Positions 1 to 6,647 are shown, counted from the first letter of the stretch. The stretch: 14,861 nt of DNA from Caryophanales bacterium UBA6769 (GCA_002453275.1 DKGN01000178.1:1-14861), one strand, 5' to 3'. The notes: a model not told the origin generated them from the letters alone. Numbers and translations are program-made.

Positions 1-354
1 TGCAGTACGCCAATCATTTTTTTCAAGTGGTCTATACACGTCATACGCTGCATCTGCAAGCCCTTTTGTCGCAATTGTCGTTGCAATGAGAATCGCTTCA
101 ATACCAATGCCGACGACGATGTGCAATTGATAAGCAAAATAAACGATAACGTAAGCGAGGCTGAAAATGATCGTGACGATAAGCATAATTAATATGATCC
201 CGTTCACTCGTTTCATGCTCCCGCGATTTAACAACTGTTCGAGTCGTGCAATTCCTTTCCCAATCATCCGAACGGGATGCGGAACGGATGATGGATCACC
301 GATAAGTCTGTCGATCAGATAAGCAAGTGTAATCGCAAACAGATGGTTCATCAT
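1..354 (-). CDS. cbiB: Adenosylcobinamide-phosphate synthase CbiB (CobD family), N-terminal part, cut by window edge
   Basis: This is the first 118 codons of a gene that continues past the left edge. The start of the protein reads MMNHLFAITLAYLIDRLIGD and continues with PSSVPHPVRMIGKGIARLE, which is the typical CbiB N-terminus (LIGDP...HPV..IG). A hydrophobic segment follows at about residues 50-90, then the family stretch ADAAYDVYRPLEKNDWR. CbiB is an integral membrane enzyme that attaches aminopropanol phosphate to adenosylcobyric acid to give adenosylcobinamide phosphate. The start ATG overlaps the stop of the upstream btuD-cbiZ gene as ATGA, so the two are translationally coupled. This makes sense biologically: CbiZ cleaves imported cobinamides to cobyric acid and CbiB rebuilds the nucleotide-loop precursor from it. 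The family assignment is secure; the C-terminal three quarters cannot be seen. Confidence 0.93.
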   Translation of the reverse strand, partial: MMNHLFAITLAYLIDRLIGDPSSVPHPVRMIGKGIARLEQLLNRGSMKRVNGIILIMLIVTIIFSLAYVIVYFAYQLHIVVGIGIEAILIATTIATKGLADAAYDVYRPLEKNDWRTA

Positions 355-1823
355 GATGTTTCTCGTCCTTTGCGTAACGCTTCAAGCGTACATTCATAGA
401 CCGCTTCCCCAATTTCTTTTCCAAGTGCTGTTATCGTTCCTGCATATTGTAACGTCTCACCGCGCTGTGTCGCACTTATGAGGATGCTATCGGTCGATGT
501 TCCTGTCGCGATAGTATTCGTCACTGGGTCGACCACTTTTTCATTAAACAAAGCTTTCGACTTAGCCTCTGTCGCTGTCATCATTGCTTGAATGAACGCT
601 TCGTCGGTTAAATGTCCATTAATGACTACCCAGCTATTAATCGTTCCGATTTCATCTTCATCCCAAACGTGTTGCTTCGCTTTCGAAACATCAACGGCAT
701 TTCCAATGCCAGCAGTGACAACAGCGAGTAATTCAAACTTTTCCGTCTTAACATATCGATAGCTATAATTGGCAAGAATCGCTGCAGTCATCATCGCCAC
801 TGTGTCATCAATTACAAAGCCGTGTGTTTTTAAAAAATGAATGTATTCAACCATCGGATCATCTGGATGATAGTCTTTATCTACATGACGATTCACAAAC
901 GTTTGTTTCCAAGCAAAGCCTGAGCCGATGACAGCTGACGACAATGTCTTCAATGGAAATGGAAAGGACAGCGTAATTAACTCATCCGTTTGCTCGATTC
1001 GTATGTCTCTTAATGAAATTGATTCTCGTTCACTTTTTAACTTTTTTGGCAAGATCGTCATAAGCGGACGCGAACGTTCAGGATGGATGAGTCGTTTCGT
1101 TTTTGTTTTGTAAACATGCTCGATTGCTTCCTCGCGAAGAACTTCGGCTGGTGTTGCAAGTGAATGTACGTGACCGTCATGTAACATTAATAATCGATCG
1201 CAATAAAGGCTCGCCAAATCTAAATCGTGAAAAACCGCTAAAATCGTTAAGCCTTTCTCTTCAGTCCATTTGCGTAGCGTATCAAGTAAGTTTTTTTGAT
1301 GAGATAAATCAAGATGATTTGTTGGCTCATCAAGGAGGAGCAGTTCCGGCTCCTGTGCTAACGCCTGAGCGAGGTACGTTCGTTGCCGCTCTCCTCCACT
1401 TAACGCGTGGATCGACTTGTTCGCAAATTTCGATATGTTCACTTGTTGCATTGCATCGGTTATTTTTCGTTCATCCTCGGCGGATAACGTTTTAAAGAAC
1501 CCTCGTTGATATGCATAACGGCCTAGCGAAACAACTTCCTTTACCGAATATGTATACGACTGCTCCATCGTTTGCGGAAGCACTGCCAGCACCCGTGCCA
1601 GCTCTTTAGCTGTGTAAGCGTGTAGTTGCTTCCCTTTCATGCTAATCGACCCGCTTGTGATTGGATGAACACCTGATAACATCTTTAAAAGTGTCGTTTT
1701 CCCACTTCCATTCGGGCCGAGAATTCCAAAGAATTCGCCTTTTTTAACTGAAAAATTAACATCCTTTATGATAGGTTTTCCGCCATATCCACCAGTCAAC
1801 TGCTCTATTTTTAACATAGTCAC
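351..1823 (-). CDS. btuD: Fusion of a BtuD-type ABC ATPase with an adenosylcobinamide amidohydrolase (CbiZ) domain
   Basis: A 490-residue two-domain protein. Residues 1 to about 250 are an ABC ATPase of the iron-siderophore/B12 class: Walker A GPNGSGKT (36-43), Q-loop Q84, signature LSGGERQ (141-147), Walker B LLLLDE (161-166) and H-loop H199. Residues from about 265 to 490 match CbiZ: SSAVIGSGF near 295, a DDP near 321, TAGIGNA (370-376) and ATGTSTDS (439-446). The ATPase should drive import through the neighbouring BtuC permease. CbiZ hydrolyses the amide of adenosylcobinamide to give adenosylcobyric acid, which allows salvage of non-native corrinoids. The gene overlaps btuC upstream and cbiB downstream by 4 bases each. 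B. subtilis YvrA is the nearest relative I can name. Both domains keep their key motifs, so I infer a bifunctional protein. Confidence 0.93.
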   Translation of the reverse strand: MTMLKIEQLTGGYGGKPIIKDVNFSVKKGEFFGILGPNGSGKTTLLKMLSGVHPITSGSISMKGKQLHAYTAKELARVLAVLPQTMEQSYTYSVKEVVSLGRYAYQRGFFKTLSAEDERKITDAMQQVNISKFANKSIHALSGGERQRTYLAQALAQEPELLLLDEPTNHLDLSHQKNLLDTLRKWTEEKGLTILAVFHDLDLASLYCDRLLMLHDGHVHSLATPAEVLREEAIEHVYKTKTKRLIHPERSRPLMTILPKKLKSERESISLRDIRIEQTDELITLSFPFPLKTLSSAVIGSGFAWKQTFVNRHVDKDYHPDDPMVEYIHFLKTHGFVIDDTVAMMTAAILANYSYRYVKTEKFELLAVVTAGIGNAVDVSKAKQHVWDEDEIGTINSWVVINGHLTDEAFIQAMMTATEAKSKALFNEKVVDPVTNTIATGTSTDSILISATQRGETLQYAGTITALGKEIGEAVYECTLEALRKGRETS

Positions 1824-2872
1824 ACACTTCTTTCTCTGCGTTGCCGAAATAAGATGATGGCAAACACAGGTGCTCCGATAATTGCCGTAATGACACCGAT
1901 TGGAAGCTCAACTGGAGCGACAATCGTGCGAGCAAAAAGATCGGCTAGTATTAGAAAGCTTCCGCCGTAAAAAATAGACAGTGGGAGAAGGTGGCGATGG
2001 TCAGTTCCAAATACGAGACGGACGATATGCGGAATAACGAGCCCGACAAAGCCAATGGTTCCAGACACAGCAACCGCTGCACCTGTAACAACCGAGGCAG
2101 ATAATAGGATGAGCATTTTCCGAATTTGGACGTTAACACCGAGATGATGTGCTCGCTCTTCTCCGAACGAAAGCGCATTAAGCTCACTGCTGCTAAACAG
2201 TAGGAGAAGACTGCCAATAATGAAAAATGGCAGCATCATAAACGTATAGCTCCAGCCACGCATACTAACACTACCGAGCAGCCAATGAATAATTTGTCGT
2301 AACTCCTCCCCGCTTAATGCAACCATTAGTGATAATAACGAGCCTAAAAAAGAACTTACGATAATGCCCGTCAAAATGATTGTTTCCATAGAAAGTGTCT
2401 TTTGGACGACACGTGCAAATGTAATAACAGCTAAAATCGTAAAAAAGCCACCGATAATTGCAAAAATTGGTAATGTAAATGGACCGAAAATTGTCACGCC
2501 GTAGAAAAGAACGACAACAGCCCCTACGGATGCTCCCGATGAAACACCGAGTGTATATGGATCGGCAAGTGGATTTTTTAATAAGCCTTGAAATGCTGCT
2601 CCACAAATAGCGAGTGATGCTCCCACCAAAAAAGCGAGGACAACTCGGGGCAAGCGAATTTTCATGACGATATTTGTTGTTGATTCGTCAACATGAGACC
2701 CGAGATCAATCTGAAAGACAGATTGGCTAAATATGTAAGCGACCTCAGTAATGGGAATCGACACACTTCCTATTGATACTCCGATCATCATCGCTGCGAG
2801 CGTAAACACGATCGCAGCACTGTATGCTATAAATTTATTTGCCAAATACGTCTGGATAGATAACTTTTGCAA
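1820..2872 (-). CDS. btuC: Cobalamin ABC transporter permease, BtuC/FecCD family (YvrB-like)
   Basis: A 350-residue polytopic membrane protein of the BtuC/FecCD family, with normal family length and roughly ten hydrophobic segments. Diagnostic stretches are RLPRVVLAFLVGASLAICG (73-91) followed by the FQGLLKNPLADPYTLGVSSG region (95-113), and SGTIGFVGLVIPHIVR (270-285) near the ATPase-contacting loop. It should form the dimeric membrane channel with the BtuD ATPase and receive corrinoid from BtuF. The start codon is TTG at 2872, inside the end of btuF (38-base overlap). A GAAGGGA ribosome-binding-like sequence lies about 10 bases upstream of it. The next in-frame TTG (2845) has no such site, so I keep the longer form. 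The stop overlaps the btuD-cbiZ start as ATGA. Substrate is inferred from the riboswitch and the CbiZ/CbiB neighbours. Confidence 0.93.
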   Translation of the reverse strand: MQKLSIQTYLANKFIAYSAAIVFTLAAMMIGVSIGSVSIPITEVAYIFSQSVFQIDLGSHVDESTTNIVMKIRLPRVVLAFLVGASLAICGAAFQGLLKNPLADPYTLGVSSGASVGAVVVLFYGVTIFGPFTLPIFAIIGGFFTILAVITFARVVQKTLSMETIILTGIIVSSFLGSLLSLMVALSGEELRQIIHWLLGSVSMRGWSYTFMMLPFFIIGSLLLLFSSSELNALSFGEERAHHLGVNVQIRKMLILLSASVVTGAAVAVSGTIGFVGLVIPHIVRLVFGTDHRHLLPLSIFYGGSFLILADLFARTIVAPVELPIGVITAIIGAPVFAIILFRQRRERSV

Positions 2873-3788
2873 GTTCTTCGATCCCTTCAGCTAAACGTGG
2901 GCCAGGCCGTGAAACAAGATCAGGATGAACATCATAGACGCGTTCATTCTTCACAGCTGCAACGTCTTGCCAGGCTTCTCTAGCAAGAATGTCAGCCTTC
3001 GGATTTTCAACGTAGTCACCGTACGTTGTCACAATGACGTCTGGATTTAAGTTTACGGCGTCCTCTTCAGTAAATTGCACCCAGCCCTCTTGATCACCAG
3101 CAACGTTCTCAGCACGAATAATCGTTAGCATTTCATCAATAAATGTGTTTTTTCCGGTCGTATATAAATCTTGGTCCACTTCCACCCAAACTTTCACTTC
3201 TTCTTTAATTTCTTTTGCTTTTTCTTCAATGTCAGCTACTTTTGTTTTTATTGTGTCAATCATTTCATTCCCGTACTCCGTTGTACCTGTCGCTTTCGCC
3301 ATCATGCGAATCGATGTATATGTATCTTCGAAAGAGGATGCATCGTTGACGACAATAACCGCAATGTTCGCATCACGCAATTGGTCGAGTCCTTCTTCAG
3401 AATTATGTGCATCTGATTCATGTGCAAACACGACATCAGGTTCTAGCGAGATAATTTTTTCAAGATTCAGTTCCATGCCCCCAACTTTCTCTTTGTCTGC
3501 TGCTTCTTCAGGGTAATTATCAAACTCTGAAACACCGACGATTTCTTCGTTTAAACCTAATGCAAATAATGTCTCCGTATTACTCGGAATGAGAGAAACG
3601 ACTCGCTCCGGTTTTTCTTCAAGTGTAATTTCATGATCGAATGCATCTGTAATCGTGACTGGAAATGCTGATTCCGTTTGCTTTGTCTCTTCACCTTCAT
3701 TCGGTTCTGCTTGATCTGTATTCCCACAAGCTGCAAGTAAACCAATGACAATCAAGATTGATAAAAATAATTGTAAGCCTCTTTTCAT
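2835..3788 (-). CDS. btuF: Cobalamin-binding lipoprotein, BtuF-type substrate-binding protein (YvrC-like)
   Basis: A 317-residue extracytoplasmic solute-binding lipoprotein. It has a basic N-terminus, a hydrophobic signal and the lipobox LLAAC with Cys21 as the predicted lipidated residue, then an acidic Asp/Glu/Gln-rich linker. The mature part matches the class III periplasmic binding family (PF01497): the ITDAFDHEITLEEKPERVV stretch (46-64), SLIPSNTETLFALG, then SLEPDVVFAH (114-123) and LNPDVIVTTYGDY in the second lobe. It captures corrinoid outside the membrane and delivers it to the BtuC/BtuD pair. The ATG at 3788 has an AAGGAGA ribosome binding site at good distance. It is the first gene of the operon behind a cobalamin riboswitch, which strongly supports a B12-type substrate over haem or siderophore. 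Confidence 0.94.
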   Translation of the reverse strand: MKRGLQLFLSILIVIGLLAACGNTDQAEPNEGEETKQTESAFPVTITDAFDHEITLEEKPERVVSLIPSNTETLFALGLNEEIVGVSEFDNYPEEAADKEKVGGMELNLEKIISLEPDVVFAHESDAHNSEEGLDQLRDANIAVIVVNDASSFEDTYTSIRMMAKATGTTEYGNEMIDTIKTKVADIEEKAKEIKEEVKVWVEVDQDLYTTGKNTFIDEMLTIIRAENVAGDQEGWVQFTEEDAVNLNPDVIVTTYGDYVENPKADILAREAWQDVAAVKNERVYDVHPDLVSRPGPRLAEGIEELAKVIYPDVFGK

Positions 3789-3814
3789 TTTTTTCCTATC
3801 TCCTTATTTGTACA

Positions 3815-3846
3815 GTAAAAAAAGCCCTTCATTCATGATGGGCTTG
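3815..3846 (-). terminator. Attenuator terminator of the cobalamin riboswitch
   Basis: On the minus strand, arms AAGCCC (3845-3840) and GGGCTT (3827-3822) enclose a 12-base loop and are followed by a run of T (3823-3817). It lies between the riboswitch aptamer and the btuF ribosome binding site. That is where a transcription-attenuation platform should be: with corrinoid bound the hairpin should form and shut off the operon. The exact anti-terminator pairing was not resolved. Confidence 0.8.
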
Positions 3847-3898
3847 TAAACAACACAATCTCTGAACATTGTAAAAGTTATGCTCGTCAATGTGTCGC

Positions 3899-4100
3899 CT
3901 CAACACCTCCATCCCCGAAGATTGTGAAACAGAGTAAACAAAGCAGGTTTCCTGACTTGCGTTTCTCCTTACTATGAGCCTTCCCATACAAATGCCTTGC
4001 AGCTATTTGTACAGTGGATTTCTCATTTCATCGACGCTTACAGTTGCGGGGGCAGTTCTGGATTTACACCAGATTCCCTAACACTTTGTCCGAACCATAT
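3899..4100 (-). promoter_or_regulatory. Cobalamin (adenosylcobalamin) riboswitch
   Basis: Reading the minus strand from about 4100 down, the leader contains the hallmark core GGAATCTGGTGTAAATCCAG followed by AACTGCCCCCGCAACTGTAA (4076-4037). Further on it has the B12 box AAGTCAGGAAACCTGC (3958-3943) and the terminal CTTCGGGGATGGAGGTG segment (about 3919-3903). These match the conserved cobalamin riboswitch core in the right order and spacing. It lies directly upstream of the attenuator terminator and btuF, so it should repress the btuF-btuC-btuD/cbiZ-cbiB operon when the cell has enough corrinoid. No promoter with good -35 and -10 boxes could be fixed upstream. Confidence 0.96.
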
Positions 4101-4105
4101 TCAAC

Positions 4106-4316
4106 TTTAACAAAAATGATACTTTATCTTGTTTATCGTACCGAAAAGTGCAAAAGCTTACAAGCTAAACTTATTTAAACATCTATTAAACGGTTCGATT
4201 GCATCAAATAAAAAAAGCCTACTGAATTTACCGCAAGTTTTATTCCATAATGCACCAGATAAAGAAATAAATTGTTCAGCTGTCATTAAAGAACTGCTGC
4301 CTGCTACTATTGAGAT
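4106..4316. other. Intergenic stretch with no supported gene
   Basis: Between the riboswitch leader and the lipoprotein terminator. The only sizeable open frame (plus strand, from a TTG at 4129 to 4347) has no ribosome binding site, begins right beside the divergent riboswitch leader, and its stop falls inside the lipoprotein terminator stem. I recognise nothing in it or in the reverse frames. The promoter of the btuF operon must lie in the left part of this stretch. Confidence 0.4.
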
Positions 4317-4351
4317 AGAAAGCCTTAACGTTTTGTTATTTCTTTAAGGCT
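4317..4351 (-). terminator. Terminator-like hairpin that contains the lipoprotein stop codon
   Basis: A perfect 8-base inverted repeat, AGCCTTAA (4321-4328) and TTAAGGCT (4344-4351), with a 15-base loop. On the minus strand the hairpin is followed by TTTCT, a weak T-tract. The lipoprotein stop TAA (4327-4325) lies inside the distal arm, an unusually tight arrangement. It probably ends the lipoprotein transcript. The short T-tract lowers confidence. Confidence 0.55.
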
Positions 4352-4810
4352 CTCTTTGAATTCGGTGAATTTTTGATTGCTTTCTTCCCAAATATCAACC
4401 GAACTAGCGACTTTAGCTTCGTCTTTTTCTTCCAATCCCTTTAATAAGGTTTCTAAGGATACCTGTGCAAACCCAGCACTTTCGCTGAACATCTGGTGGA
4501 TATCGAGGTATTTCTCTGGAACGATTTTGTTTTTTATCATTTGCTCATTTCGCTCTACAAGGTTCTCAAATATGGTAATATTTTTTTCTACTGACTTTCT
4601 CCAAGTCTGTGAATCAAGCAATCTTGGTTCCTCCTCTGCCAGGGAAAGGATATGTTGAGTAAGTTCGCAGCTTTCATTATACATGTCGCTGCGTTCGTTG
4701 ATTTTCTCTACATAACTAGTTTCAAAATTCTGAGTATTCCCTCCATCCATTATACATCCTGATAAAATGATAAATAATAGCATGCCCATAATTCCTTTTG
4801 TCAACTTCAT
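4325..4810 (-). CDS. Small secreted lipoprotein of unknown function
   Basis: About 161 residues from the ATG at 4810. That start is chosen because GAGG lies 6 bases upstream, whereas the ATG four codons earlier (4822) has no ribosome binding site. A lysine-containing N-terminus, a hydrophobic core (GIMGMLLFIIL) and the lipobox ILSGC predict lipid anchoring at Cys19. The mature part is highly charged, rich in Glu and Lys and apparently all-helical, with runs such as KSVEKNITIFENLVERNEQM and LKGLEEKDEAKVASSVDIWE. That suggests a helical bundle or coiled coil. I do not recognise the family; small lipoproteins of this general build are common in Bacillus. It stands alone between the B12 operon and a decayed region, with its own terminator. 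Confidence 0.75.
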   Translation of the reverse strand: MKLTKGIMGMLLFIILSGCIMDGGNTQNFETSYVEKINERSDMYNESCELTQHILSLAEEEPRLLDSQTWRKSVEKNITIFENLVERNEQMIKNKIVPEKYLDIHQMFSESAGFAQVSLETLLKGLEEKDEAKVASSVDIWEESNQKFTEFKESLKEITKR

Positions 4811-4911
4811 TGTTTTCCTCATTTCTATTTTACTTTTTATTTCTTTGCCGACTCTTTGACAATACTTATTCCCTTCTTAACCTCCTGTTAATTAAATAAT
4901 CTCATTTGTTT

Positions 4912-5137
4912 TTAAATTCCATCTGACTTTAACATTAATGTTTTTGTACCGACTTCTAAAAATCCCACTTTTTCTTTCTTGATTTCCTCAAAGGAAACCG
5001 GGGTAATATTTTGATAGTTAACTCCTGTTCTGTTTAAGTGATTCCAAATCTAATGACCCAGATTGAATTGTCCTAAAATGAGTAATATATACAAATAAAA
5101 CCGAAACAAATGCTAATAAACCGCCAAAGCCACCCAT
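4912..5137 (-). pseudogene. Small membrane-anchored protein gene, probably broken by a frameshift
   Basis: An ATG at 5137 is preceded by an excellent ribosome binding site, AGGGAGG, 6 bases upstream. It opens a 39-codon frame (stop at 5018-5020) whose product begins MGGFGGLLAFVSVLFVYITH, a glycine-rich start plus one membrane helix, and then turns polar. In the next frame, from about 5050 to the TAA at 4914-4912, a further stretch reads protein-like (NYQNITPVSFEEIKKEKVGF, then LEVGTKTLMLKSDGI) but has no start of its own. The simplest reading is one gene of about 74 codons with a single-base indel near 5020-5050. Alternatively the 39-residue peptide is complete and functional and the downstream frame is chance. 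I do not recognise either part. Confidence 0.45.
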
Positions 5138-5168
5138 AATAAACCTCCCTGTTTATCCTACAATTTAC

Positions 5169-5184
5169 TTTTGAATATTCAAAA
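5169..5184. repeat. Perfect 16-bp palindrome upstream of the small membrane protein gene
   Basis: TTTTGAATATTCAAAA is perfectly self-complementary and lies 32-47 bases upstream of the ATG at 5137, on its 5' side. A perfect 16-bp dyad is typical of a repressor operator, but AT-rich DNA produces short palindromes by chance more often than average. No regulator is assigned. Confidence 0.35.
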
Positions 5185-5248
5185 TATTTACTCGGCTAAA
5201 TGACCAGTTTAGTGGAACATGCAACATATAAAACTATAGGCTACACTT

Positions 5249-5549
5249 TTAAAATAAATTTCTACACATATTAAGTACTCTTTCGAGATCATGCTTATGT
5301 AATTCGTCTAAGTGGCGTTTCAATTCAGAGCCGTGAACAGAAGTGATTTTTGAAGTACGCGCGACCGATGATTTTAATAATCCTGCTTCTTGCCAGTACT
5401 CTCTAGCTTTTTGACTGGTGCAATAATGACATCTATATCCAAAGCCAATTCATTTCCAACAATATAACAGAGCGTTGCTTCGTTTGACGAGTCCCCTTAA
5501 AAAGAACGTCTGCCAACCAAACATCGCCCTGTTTCATTTTACTGCTCAT
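5249..5549 (-). pseudogene. Degraded MazF/PemK-type toxin gene
   Basis: Three frames together spell a MazF/PemK-like protein. The first frame begins at the ATG at 5549 or 5537 and gives MKQGDVWLADVLFKGTRQT, the typical N-terminal strand pattern. After an apparent one-base loss near 5460-5466 a second frame gives IVGNELALDIDVIIAPV. After another lesion near 5401-5415 the third frame gives REYWQEAGLLKSSVARTSKI and runs on through HGSELKRHLDELHKHDLERV to the TAA at 5251-5249. The total is about 100 codons, roughly 10-15 short of the usual size, so a small deletion probably accompanies the second frame change. An intact protein would be an endoribonuclease toxin; this copy cannot make it. The first frame stops after about 39 codons. 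It overlaps the end of the antitoxin-like gene. Confidence 0.7.
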
Positions 5550-5709
5550 TATATATATCATCCTCTTCATTATCCCAGCAAGAATAATTTTCTCCCAACA
5601 GGATAACGTCTTTATCCATATATTTTTCTTTTATTTTATCAAGTTCTATTTTACGTTCTTGTTCACTTAACATATCTATTGCTTTTATAATTCTCTCAGG
5701 AGTAGACAT
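5539..5709 (-). CDS. Putative antitoxin of a MazEF/PemIK-type toxin-antitoxin pair
   Basis: A 56-residue acidic protein. The ATG at 5709 is preferred because GGAGGTG lies 6 bases upstream, whereas the in-frame ATG at 5724 overlaps that site and has none. The N-terminal half, MSTPERIIKAIDMLSEQE, looks helical. The C-terminal end is strongly acidic (CWDNEEDDIYNEQ), as expected for a flexible neutralising tail. Its stop overlaps the start of the broken toxin gene, the classic antitoxin-toxin order with translational coupling. The protein does not resemble well-known antitoxin DNA-binding folds that I can name, so the call rests mainly on size, charge and position. It appears intact although its partner is not. 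Confidence 0.6.
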   Translation of the reverse strand: MSTPERIIKAIDMLSEQERKIELDKIKEKYMDKDVILLGENYSCWDNEEDDIYNEQ

Positions 5710-5738
5710 ATAGCACACCTCCATTTCGATACGCTCTT

Positions 5739-5744
5739 ATTATA
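5739..5744 (-). promoter_or_regulatory. Candidate -10 box for the antitoxin gene
   Basis: The minus strand carries a perfect TATAAT at 5744-5739, about 30 bases upstream of the antitoxin start. This would give a short leader that contains the GGAGGTG ribosome binding site. At 17-18 bases upstream the -35 sequence is poor (TTTATC-like), so promoter strength is uncertain. Confidence 0.45.
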
Positions 5745-5794
5745 TCTTACTTTTTCTACTGGATAAATGTTCAATTTTATTGTTATGAATGAAT

Positions 5795-6145
5795 CTAAAA
5801 ATACTTACTATAAAAGTCATGTCTTAATTTTCCACTCAGATGAGCATAAATCCTAGTTGTTTCACTCTTTTCATGACCCAGAAGACTTTGAGTTACTTCA
5901 AGTGGGGCACCATTATCAACCATATGCGTTGTGTAACTGTGACGTAATTGGTGAGGATGAATTGTTTTTTTGATTCCAGCTCGATTGGAAATACGTTTAA
6001 TAACATATTTCGGGAATCTGCACTCAGGATTACGTTCTGTAACAAATAAACAAGGATCAGTATCTTCACGTCCTTCTAAATACCTTTTCAACCAAATAGC
6101 ACATCGAATGTAAGAAGTTTTATAGTGTAATAACCAAAAATTCAC
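5795..6145 (-). pseudogene. C-terminal fragment of a tyrosine recombinase (phage-integrase family)
   Basis: About 105-116 codons that encode the C-terminal half of a tyrosine recombinase catalytic domain. Counting from a GTG at 6145, the motif HPHQLRH supplies the conserved His65 and the second Arg68, LLGHE supplies His91, and TRIYAH supplies the nucleophile Tyr100. The whole N-terminal core-binding domain and the first catalytic arginine are missing, so it cannot be active. The recognisable homology begins around residue 10-20 (IRCAIWLKRYLEGRED). The frame is entered from inside the 3' end of the unrelated 149-codon gene, so an old deletion or recombination junction lies near 6110-6145. It marks this region as the remains of a mobile element. 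Confidence 0.82.
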
Positions 6146-6569
6146 GATCTCCCAATACTAAATCATAAGGTGTTTTTATTTCCTTCCAACGAACTTTACT
6201 TCGCTGTGAAATATTCAAATCTTCTTCGCCATTAAGTGAAGTGAAATAATCAACAACCCCACTGGATTGAACAGCTTTTTCTAAATAAGAATATAATATG
6301 TCTAAAACTTTTTCTTCCGTGGAATTTCCTTCTAATTCATTTTTTAATGGTATGTGATTCGAGTATGTCGTCACTTGGTAATTGAATGAGAAATGCCGAC
6401 TATATGAAAATCTTTTCTTTATTTCTTCATCATAATTATTTTCGAAATAAAGATGCACAAAGTCTAATTCACGTTCAAAAATATTGGGATGTTTAGAAGA
6501 TATAGGGTTTAAACCGAATGATCCTTGAGATAACTTATTTGGCGAAGCAAGATAAATATATTGAGTCAT
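6120..6569 (-). CDS. Unrecognised 149-residue cytosolic protein
   Basis: The ATG at 6569 has a strong GGGGGAG ribosome binding site, and the codon pattern looks like a real gene. The product begins MTQYIYLASPNKLSQGSFGL and has no signal peptide or membrane helix. It is rich in aromatic residues (Phe, Tyr) and charged residues, for example IFERELDFVHLYFENNYDEE, followed by a short segment that ends in DREFLVITL. I do not recognise its family. The last codons overlap the open frame of the recombinase fragment by 26 bases, so the C-terminus may have been created or altered by the same recombination that truncated the recombinase. The gap of 78 bases to the upstream lipoprotein gene could allow co-transcription with it. 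Confidence 0.72.
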   Translation of the reverse strand: MTQYIYLASPNKLSQGSFGLNPISSKHPNIFERELDFVHLYFENNYDEEIKKRFSYSRHFSFNYQVTTYSNHIPLKNELEGNSTEEKVLDILYSYLEKAVQSSGVVDYFTSLNGEEDLNISQRSKVRWKEIKTPYDLVLGDREFLVITL

Positions 6570-6647
6570 AGGTATCTCCCCCTTTTTTTATGTCTGACCC
6601 GATTGTAGCCTAGTGAATCTTCCAACAGCTGTGCCCGTTCCCATGAT

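Noticed and set aside
928..1495. Plus-strand open frames opposite btuD-cbiZ
   Set aside because: They are antisense shadows of a confidently assigned gene and have no recognisable product.
4129..4347. 72-codon plus-strand frame in the B12 operon/lipoprotein gap
   Set aside because: It starts with TTG, has no ribosome binding site, begins right beside the divergent riboswitch leader, and its stop falls inside the lipoprotein terminator stem. I recognise no family in it or in the reverse frames.
5155..5182. Promoter TTGAAT-16-TAGGAT in front of the small membrane protein gene, overlapping the palindrome
   Set aside because: Transcription would begin at or inside the ribosome binding site (5144-5150), leaving almost no leader. 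The match is therefore probably chance.
6570..6647. Minus-strand frame in the gap after the Ig-like lipoprotein gene (SWERAQLLEDSLGYNRV) that ends at the start of the 149-codon gene as ATGA
   Set aside because: It looks protein-like but has no start codon or ribosome binding site. Upstream it merges with a shadow frame of the lipoprotein gene. At most a relic; I could not assign it.
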